The notes: generated from the sequence alone by a model not told the origin. Numbered from the stretch's first letter, positions 1 through 8,175 are shown. The stretch is 50,238 nt of DNA from an uncultured bacterium (GCA_937124615.1 CAKZKR010000091.1:1-50238), one strand, 5' to 3'. Translations and numbers: made by a program.

Positions 1-1047
1 ACCCCAGAAGGTACCCCAGAAGGTACAGTAGAAGGCTCGCCGGAAGGAGTCCTTGAAGGTATAGTGGAAGGAACACCCGAAGGAACACCAGAGGGTACTC
101 CCGAAGGGGAACCTCCTTCATGTGATATTGATGATATAACCCATTACTATGCAATATTAATCATGTTTGGCGATACAGATGGTAATGGGATGATTTCTAA
201 GAGTGAGTTTAAGTCTTTGACGGGGTGGAGCGATTTTGTTATTACTCCACTATGGTGGGCCGTAGATAAAAATGGTGATGGGAATGTTTCCCTTAATGAG
301 TTTTTAGCAGTTCAACTGATATATAACAATTTGCCTAAATTAGATAGCAATGGTGATAATATTTTGACATTGCAAGAACTAAAAAGTTTGAGTTCGAAAA
401 TTACAGCAGATAAATTAGGTGCAGTTGATAAGAATCGTAACGGTGTTCTTGATTGTGATGATTTCTTACCATCTGTAGAAGGTGAAGGTACAGAGGAAGG
501 GACTGTCGAAGGGGTCTCAGAAGGACAACCCGAGGGTATCGTCGAAGGTACTCCTGAGGGTGTAGTCGAAGGAACCCCTGAAGGTACAGCGGAAGGTATT
601 CCAGAAGGCACACCTGAGGGTGTAGTCGAAGGCGCTCCTGAAGGTACAGCGGAAGGTATTCCAGAAGGCACACCTGAGGGTGTAGTCGAAGGCGCTCCTG
701 AAGGTCAGCAAGAAGGGACTATTGAAGGTTCAACAGAAGGAGAAATTTCACAAGGAATACACACTGCAGATGCTAACGCAAACTGGAGAATTGAACTAAG
801 AGAACTCCTTCGTGTTATTCAGTTGTTTAATTCCTTTGGTTACCATTGCGATAGTTTAGGCGAAGATGGCTTCAATCCGGGGAATAACGAAAGTTTACGG
901 AATTGTAAGCCACATGCCAGCGATTATGACCCACAGAATTGGAGAATTGAACTCAAGGAATTATTGCGATTGATACAATTCTTTAATATGGGTGGTTTTA
1001 GGTTATGTCCAAATGAAGAAGACGGTTATTGTGCCGGTCAAAATTAG
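1..1047 (+). CDS. Surface protein, C-terminal part: EF-hands, Glu-Gly linker, four-Cys double EF-hand tail (5' end outside window)
   Basis: The reading frame is open through the left edge, so the start is missing; a GTG at 64 is only an internal codon. From the edge it encodes Thr/Pro/Val-Glu-Gly repeats. Four EF-hand-like calcium loops follow near nt 172, 265, 343 and 427 (for example DTDGNGMI and DKNGDGNV). A second Glu-Gly linker spans about nt 481-755. The tail, about nt 769-1047, has two half-repeats, each an EF-hand-like loop (DANANWRIELRE; DYDPQNWRIELKE) followed by ELLRxIQxFN, with four Cys in all. The same tail ends the giant LRR protein at 36250-40218. Calcium binding is inferred from the loops; the role of the tail is unknown but its position suggests attachment or sorting. 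A strong hairpin terminator follows. Export cannot be checked because the N-terminus is missing. Confidence 0.85.
   Translation, partial: TPEGTPEGTVEGSPEGVLEGIVEGTPEGTPEGTPEGEPPSCDIDDITHYYAILIMFGDTDGNGMISKSEFKSLTGWSDFVITPLWWAVDKNGDGNVSLNEFLAVQLIYNNLPKLDSNGDNILTLQELKSLSSKITADKLGAVDKNRNGVLDCDDFLPSVEGEGTEEGTVEGVSEGQPEGIVEGTPEGVVEGTPEGTAEGIPEGTPEGVVEGAPEGTAEGIPEGTPEGVVEGAPEGQQEGTIEGSTEGEISQGIHTADANANWRIELRELLRVIQLFNSFGYHCDSLGEDGFNPGNNESLRNCKPHASDYDPQNWRIELKELLRLIQFFNMGGFRLCPNEEDGYCAGQN
541..705 (+). repeat. 60-bp minisatellite inside the Glu-Gly linker
   Basis: A 60-bp unit encoding a run of E-G blocks is repeated about 2.75 times. The copies beginning at 601 and 661 are identical over their first 45 bases, and the copy beginning at 541 matches them less well. 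The period is a multiple of three, so copy-number change would lengthen or shorten the linker without breaking the frame. Confidence 0.85.
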
Positions 1048-1074
1048 AAAATAATCATTAGGAATCTAATTTAG

Positions 1075-1113
1075 TACCCGTCGAAATGTAACGATTTCGA
1101 CGGGTATGTTTTT
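1075..1113 (+). terminator. Rho-independent terminator of the EF-hand surface gene
   Basis: A perfect 13-bp stem, TACCCGTCGAAAT at 1075-1087 with its complement at 1094-1106, closes a 6-nt loop and is followed by TGTTTTT. It lies 28 nt after the stop codon at 1047. Confidence 0.93.
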
Positions 1114-1116
1114 CTA

Positions 1117-1125
1117 TGTTATAAT
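1117..1125 (+). promoter_or_regulatory. Extended -10 promoter of the GH99-like gene
   Basis: TGTTATAAT is a perfect extended -10 (TGn-TATAAT). It sits only a few bases after the T-tract of the upstream terminator, so the -35 region would fall inside the hairpin and is poor (TTCGAC at 1096). Transcription would start near 1132. That lies downstream of the ATG at 1106 and supports the later start at 1184. Confidence 0.6.
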
Positions 1126-1183
1126 GTCTCAAATTTTTATTTTACTTTTTAATACCCCTTCTATTTTTAGCGTGGAGATTTAT

Positions 1184-3883
1184 ATGTTGTTAACTTCTAT
1201 GTTGATGTTATTTATAAATTTTCAACTCCCTGAATGGACTTTTGATAAAGAAGAAATACTAAAGAAGTGGATACCAAACTCACAGATTGAGAATGTTCTA
1301 ATTGCCGATGGAAAATTATCCGGTGTTACAAAAGGTTTTGACCCTTATCTCTTATGTGAAGATATGGAGTTCCCGGCTACTCCCTATCAATATATACATA
1401 TTCGAATAAAAACAAATCGTGGAGGTATGGGGCAAATATTTTGGTCCGGGACAAATGAAGGTATTTATGGCGGGCTTTCCGGAGAAAAATCTGTTGATTT
1501 TCACTTTAAAGAAAGTGAGGATTGGCAGGATATTTATGTGTTTCCTTTCTGGCATAAAGAAGGAAAAATCATTAAGATACGATTGGATTTGTGTGATGCA
1601 TTGGAATTTGAATTGGAAAAAATTTTGGTAAAAACATGGGACAAAGGTGAACCTCCTATTACTGATATTTACGAATGGCAATTTCCGGAAGGAGATATTT
1701 CATCATGGCGAATTGATTCTGAAAACAGTCCCTATTATTTTCTTAAGCCTATATCACTACTCTTAGGAAAGAAACAGTATCTATCTATTGAATACTCGGC
1801 AATGAAAAATGATAAATCATTAAATTTAGTTTGGACAAACCCGGATATATTAGGACCCCAGACTCTTTCTGTTCCAATTACTGATGATGGTAAAAAACAT
1901 GTAAGTGTTATAGATATGTCTCAATATCCCACATGGAAGGAGCCGATTCTTGCATTAGGTTTTCATATTCCAAAAGATTCAGGAATAAAAATATATTCCC
2001 TTTCTGTTGATGAAGAACCTATAAATAAACCCGAACTCATCGTGTCCTATTTTGGTCCTGATAAAGGTGTCTTGCGGTCAGAAAGAGAAATCCCTGTTTT
2101 GTTGAGACTTTGCAACCAGGGAGGTGGTGTATGCCGTGTTGACAGTTTAAATTTCAAACATCCTGAATCTTTAAATATTGAAAAAGGGCCTCATCCTGAA
2201 CCTCCGTATGAAGTTGAATATGATGATTTTGTTGATATTTACTGGTCTGTATCGACACAGAAATCGGGTATCTATCCTATTGAAATAATCCCTATGTCAG
2301 GGGGAAATCCCTTAACTATTAATACTGGAGAACTCCAGATATTACCTGAAATGAAGAAAGTGTCAGTGGAATATGTTCCCGAGCCAAAACCCATCAAAAC
2401 AAAGGTAGATATTTGTGCCTTTTATTTTCCTGGATGGGACACTCCCGAAAAGTGGGATTGTATCCAGACAACAGCACCTATACGAAAACCTGTGTTAGGG
2501 TATTATGATGAAGGGAATCCTGAGTGTGTAGATTGGCAGATAAAATGGGCTGTAGAAAATGGAATAAACTGTTTCCTTGTGGATTGGTATTGGGTTGCAG
2601 GGAAACAATCTTTAACTCATTGGTTTAATGCCTACAGAAAAGCAAAATATAGAGATTATTTAAAAGTAGCCATTATGTGGGCAAACCATAATCCTCCCAA
2701 TACGCATTCTGCCGAAGATTGGGAAAAAGTAAATAGAGAATGGATAGATAACTATTTTAATTTACCCTCTTATTATAGAATTCATAACAAACCTCTTGTG
2801 TGTATCTGGTCTCCAGAAAACCTTCGCCATGATTTAGGTAGTTCTGAAGCGGTAAGAGTATTATTAGATAAATCTCAACAATGGGCAAAAGAGGCGGGCT
2901 ATGAAGGTGTTGAGTTTATGGCGATAAATAATAATCAAACACTGAACGAATTAGAGGTTTTAAAGAAAGAAGGTTATTCCTCTTTTACCAATTATCATGA
3001 ATTTTATAAAGCCGTTTATATGAGCACTGTTCCAAATCGTGCAACATATAAAGATGTTGTTTCTACCATTCCTACTGTATGGATGGAGAAACATAATTTA
3101 TGTGAGGGTATGACTTATTATCCTATTGTAGAGACAGGTTGGGACTCTCGTCCTTGGCATGGGTCAAAAGCGTTAGTTATTGAAGGAAGAACAACAGAAT
3201 TATTCAAAGACATGTTAAAGTCTGCCCTCGATTTTATGGAGAAGACAAATACCCCTATGATTGTTTTAGGACCCTTAAATGAATGGGGAGAAGGGAGTTA
3301 TATAGAGCCAAATACCGAATTTGGTTTTTCAATGTATGAGGCAATTCGTAATGTATTTGCTGCTTCTAATACCGAACCTCTTCCTGTGAATCTTACTCCG
3401 GAAGATGTGGGTTTGGGACCTTATGATTTTCCTATGCCTCCATTCGAAACTTCATGGGATTTTCGCGAATCAATATCAGGTTGGAGGGCTTTTAGTGCTG
3501 TAAGTGAACTAAAAATGGAAGAAGGAAGTTTGACAGGAAGAACAGGTGAGGACGACCCTTCTATTTATTATTACTTTTTTGGGAGTAAGGGGATAAAAGC
3601 AGAGCAGTATCCAAGGGTCACTGTTCGCCTCCGGGTTGATAATCCTACTCCAGTAGAAAGTAAGGCTCAGTTATATTGGGCATATAACGGGACATGGCTG
3701 AGATTTAATAAGGAGAATTCCGCTACGATACCTATCCGTACAGACGGGAATTTTTATACTTATACATTTAATTTACGAGAACATTCTAATTGGAAAGGGA
3801 GAATTAAGTCTATTCGTTTTGACCCGTGTTCTTTGAATAATGTGAAGTTTTGGATAGACTCTTTTACTTTACATCCAAATTGA
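1184..3883 (+). CDS. Secreted GH99/WbsX-like glycosidase with flanking beta-sandwich modules
   Basis: An 899-aa protein. I chose ATG 1184 over the in-frame ATGs at 1106 and 1124 because GGAG lies 6 nt upstream and the extended -10 at 1117-1125 lies between 1106 and 1184. The N-terminus is short and hydrophobic, fitting a signal peptide. Residues about 15-280 look like two beta-sandwich (carbohydrate-binding-like) modules, followed by an Ig-like stretch to about 400. The catalytic part, about 408-730, begins with ICAFYFPGWDTPEKW and contains GINCFLVDWYW and LGPLNEWGEGSYIEP, the signature of the glycosyltransferase-WbsX/GH99-like TIM-barrel family. The C-terminal 140 residues are another beta-sandwich with the SWDF...W pattern of the first modules. 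By family the enzyme probably cleaves an alpha-linked glycan such as a mannan, but the substrate is not readable from sequence. Confidence 0.8.
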   Translation: MLLTSMLMLFINFQLPEWTFDKEEILKKWIPNSQIENVLIADGKLSGVTKGFDPYLLCEDMEFPATPYQYIHIRIKTNRGGMGQIFWSGTNEGIYGGLSGEKSVDFHFKESEDWQDIYVFPFWHKEGKIIKIRLDLCDALEFELEKILVKTWDKGEPPITDIYEWQFPEGDISSWRIDSENSPYYFLKPISLLLGKKQYLSIEYSAMKNDKSLNLVWTNPDILGPQTLSVPITDDGKKHVSVIDMSQYPTWKEPILALGFHIPKDSGIKIYSLSVDEEPINKPELIVSYFGPDKGVLRSEREIPVLLRLCNQGGGVCRVDSLNFKHPESLNIEKGPHPEPPYEVEYDDFVDIYWSVSTQKSGIYPIEIIPMSGGNPLTINTGELQILPEMKKVSVEYVPEPKPIKTKVDICAFYFPGWDTPEKWDCIQTTAPIRKPVLGYYDEGNPECVDWQIKWAVENGINCFLVDWYWVAGKQSLTHWFNAYRKAKYRDYLKVAIMWANHNPPNTHSAEDWEKVNREWIDNYFNLPSYYRIHNKPLVCIWSPENLRHDLGSSEAVRVLLDKSQQWAKEAGYEGVEFMAINNNQTLNELEVLKKEGYSSFTNYHEFYKAVYMSTVPNRATYKDVVSTIPTVWMEKHNLCEGMTYYPIVETGWDSRPWHGSKALVIEGRTTELFKDMLKSALDFMEKTNTPMIVLGPLNEWGEGSYIEPNTEFGFSMYEAIRNVFAASNTEPLPVNLTPEDVGLGPYDFPMPPFETSWDFRESISGWRAFSAVSELKMEEGSLTGRTGEDDPSIYYYFFGSKGIKAEQYPRVTVRLRVDNPTPVESKAQLYWAYNGTWLRFNKENSATIPIRTDGNFYTYTFNLREHSNWKGRIKSIRFDPCSLNNVKFWIDSFTLHPN

Positions 3884-3893
3884 GGCACGGTTT

Positions 3894-5597
3894 TTACTTC
3901 GCACTTGTTAAATGTCTTACTAATCGAGTAGCGAGTGCCATAATTGTTAATTGTGGATTTACCCCAAGAGAAGTGGGAATCGAACTTCCGTCACAAACAT
4001 AAATATTATCAGTCCCAAATACTTTATGATATGGGTCACAAACCCCTTTTTCAGGTGTATCCGCTATACGACATGTTCCTAAGGGGTGAAATGCCATACA
4101 TTCAAAATCGGCAGGGGTATGTTCCTCTTTAATAAATTTATATAGGTCATCTTTGTTTTTAATTATATTGGGTTGTTTGGTTACCATTGTAAAAATCTGG
4201 ACAGGTTTTTCGTCAAGAGCAAGTTCTATAAGAAAAGTTATTGCTTTCTTTAATCTCTTTACATCTGTGTCTGTAAGTTGATAGATGTAAAGAGGTTGAT
4301 TCTTAAAACTAAATCGAAGGGCTCCTTCGTTACTGTCCTTAATCATAAATCCAAATGTAGCTATATTCTTATAATTTTTCCAATAATGCAACAGTTCGCT
4401 ACCGGAAAAAGGTACAGCAGAAGGTCCTAAATCAGGGGGCATCGCTACCCCTTCAAATATGATACCTTCCTCTTCCAATGCGGTGCTATAGCATGCTTGA
4501 GGGATTCCTACCCATGAAGAGATGTCTTCCTCTAATTCTATAGCCACTTTACTGGCGGGATGTATAGTCAAATGTCTACCTAAATTAGAATTTTCCTTTG
4601 CAATTCTGCTTCGTTTCAGTAAAAGTGGAGTTAACATAGTTCCACAAGCCACAATAATACTTCCCCCTTTTATTTCGATTTCTTTAATAACTTTATGTGT
4701 TGAGGGATGAACAATCTCTACTACAACACTTTTTCCCACTTTGCCGTTAGATAATAAAATGCGTTTTGCCCGGCCATTGTAAAAAAGAGCAAGTCCCGAC
4801 TGAATACCTTTGGGAATGTATGATAATTCCATACTTTTTTTGGCACCTGAAGTGCACCCATAACAACACATTCCACATCCCTGACAATTGAGTGTGTTCC
4901 TTCTCAAAGGTAAACAAGGCAGTCCTTTTTGAGTAAATATTTTATGAATAAAGCCACTGGATTTATTCATTACCTCCCAGTTTGCCTCTTCCACATGAAT
5001 TTCTTGTTCTACTTTGAGAAAGCACTCTTGAAGATTATCGTATTTAATTTCGTTTAATCCGAACTCCATATTCCATAAGTCAAGAACTTTATCTGGGACA
5101 CGGAAACAAGTCCCAGAGTTAATAACCGTTGTTCCTCCGACACAGCGTCCTAATGGGATAGGTATCATGGGCTTTCCTACCGTGCCTGTAAAACCGTTGT
5201 CACGATAAAGTTTCAGTAGCGAACGAAAAGCAGAATTCTCCCATGGAAATGGAAGTGCCCCTTCTTCAATTATCGCTACTTTTGCACCCTTCTCTGCAAG
5301 TTCTTTTGAGGCAACAGCACCTCCCGCACCACTGCCGATGACAATAAAATCATAGGTAGTGTTAATTAAGGGAGTGGTATCTTTTGTAGCCAAATCGATT
5401 ACATTGGGAGAATTATAAATATCTAATAAATGTTCATTCATAGGTAAAACTTCATCATTTACATCGTACAAAGGTTTTTTGCTCTTTCTGATAGCACTTC
5501 GTTGTAATTTGTATATATCATTGTCTTTGGAATTTGGAAAGCACTTCCTAAAATTAAAATACGTATTCCTAAAAACAGTGATTTTTTCCATAACCAC
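3894..5597 (-). CDS. GMC-family FAD oxidoreductase, main frame (N-terminus displaced by a frameshift)
   Basis: This frame holds the FAD-binding motif VIGSGAGGAVAS, the oxidoreductase body and the C-terminal signature AFHPLGTC with the late NPQLTIMALATR, all diagnostic of GMC oxidoreductases (alcohol/sterol oxidase type). A Cys cluster (CQGCGMCCYGC) precedes SGAKKSM, as in bacterial relatives of long-chain alcohol oxidases. The nominal start at 5597 (GTG, or ATG 5591) gives about 40 residues with no family resemblance. The family-like N-terminal region is instead in the overlapping frame at 5459-5866. Joining the frames at the A6 tract (5475-5480) gives a protein of about 657 aa, a normal length for this subfamily. 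It is last in an apparent operon after the small membrane protein and the lipocalin-like protein. The substrate is unknown; a lipid or long-chain alcohol is plausible. Confidence 0.85.
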   Translation of the reverse strand: MVMEKITVFRNTYFNFRKCFPNSKDNDIYKLQRSAIRKSKKPLYDVNDEVLPMNEHLLDIYNSPNVIDLATKDTTPLINTTYDFIVIGSGAGGAVASKELAEKGAKVAIIEEGALPFPWENSAFRSLLKLYRDNGFTGTVGKPMIPIPLGRCVGGTTVINSGTCFRVPDKVLDLWNMEFGLNEIKYDNLQECFLKVEQEIHVEEANWEVMNKSSGFIHKIFTQKGLPCLPLRRNTLNCQGCGMCCYGCTSGAKKSMELSYIPKGIQSGLALFYNGRAKRILLSNGKVGKSVVVEIVHPSTHKVIKEIEIKGGSIIVACGTMLTPLLLKRSRIAKENSNLGRHLTIHPASKVAIELEEDISSWVGIPQACYSTALEEEGIIFEGVAMPPDLGPSAVPFSGSELLHYWKNYKNIATFGFMIKDSNEGALRFSFKNQPLYIYQLTDTDVKRLKKAITFLIELALDEKPVQIFTMVTKQPNIIKNKDDLYKFIKEEHTPADFECMAFHPLGTCRIADTPEKGVCDPYHKVFGTDNIYVCDGSSIPTSLGVNPQLTIMALATRLVRHLTSAK

Positions 5598-5866
5598 TTA
5601 GAATGTTCCCATGAACCAATCCACTTTTGCCTTACTGGTAGGTTTGCTTTGTATAAAGGAATGAAAAATGAATAGGGAGGCAAAATAATAGAAAGTAGAA
5701 GAATAAAGAGTTTAAAAAGAAACCGATTTATTTTAGGAAATGTTTCTAATGTTTTCTTAAATTCCTTCCAGAATTCATCAATAGAAATGTTCGTAATCCA
5801 GTATGAATCGTCATCAAAAAGCGTAATCAAAATGGTATAAACATTCCTTTTAATAAATGTTTCCAT
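5459..5866 (-). CDS. N-terminal domain of the GMC oxidoreductase in the shifted frame
   Basis: A 135-aa frame starting at ATG 5866, 18 nt after the stop of the upstream gene. It has a hydrophobic helix (about residues 48-72), then a Trp/Ser-rich stretch (GSWEHSKWLWKKSLFLGIR) and a segment ending IYTNYNEVL. This resembles the helical N-terminal region found ahead of the FAD domain in bacterial GMC long-chain-alcohol-oxidase relatives. The last sensible residues are SERAK, at codons GCA AAA AAC; the frame then stops 5 codons later while the GMC body continues in the -1 frame. I read it as the front of the same gene. A separate small membrane protein is the alternative. Confidence 0.6.
   Translation of the reverse strand: METFIKRNVYTILITLFDDDSYWITNISIDEFWKEFKKTLETFPKINRFLFKLFILLLSIILPPYSFFIPLYKANLPVRQKWIGSWEHSKWLWKKSLFLGIRILILGSAFQIPKTMIYTNYNEVLSERAKNLCTM
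5475..5482 (-). other. Frameshift site: A6 tract with the form of a -1 slippery heptamer
   Basis: Read on the minus strand the upstream frame is GCA AAA AAC CTT, which contains the heptamer A_AAA_AAC. A one-base backward slip here, or one extra A in the tract, joins the 5866 frame directly to the GMC frame as ...ERAKK/NPLYDVNDE. Recoding, a sequencing or assembly error, and a real one-base deletion cannot be told apart from this sequence. Confidence 0.6.
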
Positions 5867-5884
5867 ATCTTTTACTTTGTGTTA

Positions 5885-6919
5885 TTAAATAGAGATTGGC
5901 ACTTTATCCCAAAGTTCTCGTTGAACCCATTCAAAAGCACATTTGCTTGGACTGACAAATGTTTTTTTCTTTTCTGAAACCCTATCATAAATTTCCAACT
6001 TCATATTAGCCATTTTTGTATTATAACAATATAGAGGACTAGCATCTGTATCCTCATATTGGACACCTACAACAGTATCAATATCTGCATCGATAGATGC
6101 AGATATTTGCACATTTGGGGAGAGAGTTTTAAATTCCCAGTAAAGAGGATTGTATCTTGACTGTGTTTTTATAATATCAGAGATTGAATTTAGAGGATAT
6201 GATTTTCCTTCGTAGTGCAAGAACAGGGTGGTAAGTCTAGGAGATACTATTTTATTTCCTATTTTAGCCCTTGCTGTTAAAACATCAATGATTATGGGAG
6301 CAATCTCTCCATTTTCTTCATCGTAAAAAATACAACTATGTGCCCATGCCCAGGAATGTCCTTGTTTTAATCCTGCAAGGTGCCCCTGCATTCCTAAGGC
6401 ATTTTCCACCATTATCTCTTTTCCATTTACCTTAATTGTTCCGTTGAATAGTATTTTTTCATGGGTAGTGACTGCATAATTTTTAACTATCCCTAATTTC
6501 CACAAATAAAAAGGCATGAAATTAAAGGATTCTTGGGGTGCAATAGGCGTTAGATTTAACTTCCACTCGATAGATTTATCATCCTTGTGAATATGTCCCA
6601 GGGTAGAATAAAAGTCGACAAAGTTATCTTTTATGGTGATGAAATTATTATCCGGTTGATAGCGATATTTTTCAATAGGAAAGGTTACTTTAATTGCGGT
6701 ATTTTGTGTTTGAAGGATGTTGCAATCCGAATTTTTTGTGGAATAAATTCCCCACACTTCTGCCACATTCCTGTTAGCATTTTTTAATAATGTAAAACGG
6801 AACCAGAACGACCAAGGCTCGTTTAAAGGGTTTAATTTCCAATACCATACTTCATAAGCGTATTTACTTGTGTTGGGGAGTAGAAAAGGTGTGTTCAATA
6901 TTTGATAAGGAAATTTCAT
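5885..6919 (-). CDS. Hypothetical protein, possibly lipocalin-like (CrtC/AttH-like)
   Basis: A 344-aa protein without an obvious signal peptide or membrane helix. It is rich in beta-strand-like sequence and carries a central motif GHSWAWAHSCIFYDEENGE. That motif loosely recalls the W-x-H-x-Y/F motifs of carotenoid hydratase (CrtC), AttH and tocopherol-cyclase-like double lipocalins. The resemblance is weak and I would not assign an activity. The gene lies between the small membrane protein (10 nt upstream) and the GMC oxidoreductase (18 nt downstream) on the same strand, so all three are probably co-transcribed. A hydrophobic-ligand role would fit a GMC enzyme acting on a lipid, but that is inference. 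Confidence 0.6.
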   Translation of the reverse strand: MKFPYQILNTPFLLPNTSKYAYEVWYWKLNPLNEPWSFWFRFTLLKNANRNVAEVWGIYSTKNSDCNILQTQNTAIKVTFPIEKYRYQPDNNFITIKDNFVDFYSTLGHIHKDDKSIEWKLNLTPIAPQESFNFMPFYLWKLGIVKNYAVTTHEKILFNGTIKVNGKEIMVENALGMQGHLAGLKQGHSWAWAHSCIFYDEENGEIAPIIIDVLTARAKIGNKIVSPRLTTLFLHYEGKSYPLNSISDIIKTQSRYNPLYWEFKTLSPNVQISASIDADIDTVVGVQYEDTDASPLYCYNTKMANMKLEIYDRVSEKKKTFVSPSKCAFEWVQRELWDKVPISI

Positions 6920-6929
6920 ATATTTGTGA

Positions 6930-7382
6930 TTAGTCTTTTATCCTCTGGATTCTTATTTTTAAGTAAAAAACATACGCACAAATCATAAAATCTATTAAAC
7001 ATCCTACCAAGTATCCGAAAATAAGTTTATCAAATATAAAGAGATAAAGGTAGCCGATGGAAGAAATAAATTTTGAGAATATATGAACATTTATCAATGT
7101 GTTATTATTAGGGTCTTTTGATGATAGATAGGCAACATATGTAAGAACGAACATAAGGGACCCCACAAGGGGTAACCAGAAATAGTCTATATTTTTTTCG
7201 GGCAAGGGTTGAAGTATTTTCAAAAAAATTGGGAGAAAATTTAGGATATAATTGACGCCATCAGGAATAAAAAAGAAAAATAATCCTCCTAAGAAATAAG
7301 CCATAGTTAGAACTCTCATGGATAATTTAAATAAAAAAATAGTAGAGTTTTTTTGTTGGTCTGAAGATTCATAATTGGACAT
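6930..7382 (-). CDS. Small integral membrane protein, unknown function
   Basis: A 150-aa protein. The ATG at 7382 is preferred to the GTG at 7388 because AAAGGAAG lies just upstream. It has four predicted membrane segments (about residues 24-42, 68-86, 102-118 and 121-140) joined by short loops, with a basic C-terminus (KIRIQRIKD). No family was recognised. It is first in the three-gene group with the lipocalin-like protein and the GMC oxidoreductase, which makes a membrane partner or electron-acceptor role conceivable but unproven. Confidence 0.65.
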   Translation of the reverse strand: MSNYESSDQQKNSTIFLFKLSMRVLTMAYFLGGLFFFFIPDGVNYILNFLPIFLKILQPLPEKNIDYFWLPLVGSLMFVLTYVAYLSSKDPNNNTLINVHIFSKFISSIGYLYLFIFDKLIFGYLVGCLIDFMICAYVFYLKIRIQRIKD

Positions 7383-7529
7383 GACCACTTCCTTTCCACT
7401 TTATCTACAAAAATAAGTGATGTGGGTTTAAATGAGTATTGATATTTACATAAATATGTATTTTATAAAGTATTATTACAAAAAGGAAGTGCTTATAAAA
7501 ATTTATGTTGGATTTATTTCCCGTAGGAG

Positions 7530-8114
7530 TTACTTATTTAGAAAGTAGTCGGGCTCGTTACCGGGTTTCCATTTAATATTGCAACCGATACTTGGTCTTT
7601 GGTGTTCAGGAAGTGTTTTCCCATCTAATAGGCAATCCAAGGCAGATCTTAAATCTTTGCCATTTACCGGTTTTTCATTTCCTGGTCTTGAATCGTCAAA
7701 CTGCCCACGATATACCAGTTTTAAGTTTTCATCAAAAAGGAAAAAATCTGGAGTACATGCCGCTTTATACTTTTTGGCTACTTCTTGGGTTTCATCATAT
7801 AAATACGGAAAGGTATAACCAACTTTTTCTACTTCTTCTTTCATTTTTTCGAAAGAATCATCGGGGTATTTTTCAGAATCGTTAGAATTTATCGCTACAA
7901 TCCCGATTCCTTTTGCTTGGTATTCGCTTGTTAATTTTACTAATTCACTTTGAATATGTTTTACAAAAGGACAATGATTGCATATAAACATAACCAACAG
8001 CCCCTTTTTGTTCCGAAAGTCATCCCTCCGGACAATATTCCCTGTAGTGTCTTTTAATTGGAAGTCAGGGGCCTCTGTTCCAAGAGGTACCATCACAGAG
8101 TTAACCGCGACCAT
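7530..8114 (-). CDS. Thioredoxin-like protein of the AhpC/TSA-redoxin group
   Basis: A 194-aa protein starting at ATG 8114, with AGGAGA 6 nt upstream. It begins with PLGTEAPDFQLKD and has the redox motif FICNHCPFV (Cys45 and Cys48), then VAINSND and the cis-Pro region ACTPDFFLFD. This is the compact cytoplasmic thioredoxin-family group with CNHCP, related to ResA/TlpA and peroxiredoxins. Members reduce disulfides or peroxides, but the substrate of this subgroup is poorly known. There is no signal peptide, so it is probably cytoplasmic. It stands alone: 147 nt separate it from the downstream membrane-protein gene, and the porin gene diverges from it. Confidence 0.85.
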   Translation of the reverse strand: MVAVNSVMVPLGTEAPDFQLKDTTGNIVRRDDFRNKKGLLVMFICNHCPFVKHIQSELVKLTSEYQAKGIGIVAINSNDSEKYPDDSFEKMKEEVEKVGYTFPYLYDETQEVAKKYKAACTPDFFLFDENLKLVYRGQFDDSRPGNEKPVNGKDLRSALDCLLDGKTLPEHQRPSIGCNIKWKPGNEPDYFLNK

Positions 8115-8175
8115 GTTTAATCTCCTAAGTTTTATACTTATAACAAATTAAAAACAAAAAAAATTCTTATATTGT

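Noticed and set aside
312-711. Minus-strand open frames of 64-119 codons opposite the EF-hand/Glu-Gly gene
   Set aside because: They are the antisense of a Glu-Gly repeat (giving Ser/Pro-rich repeats). Repeat composition alone keeps them open, and there are no ribosome sites.
1106-1183. Longer N-terminus for the GH99-like protein from ATG 1106
   Set aside because: That ATG lies inside the terminator hairpin and upstream of the extended -10, while ATG 1184 has GGAG at the right distance.
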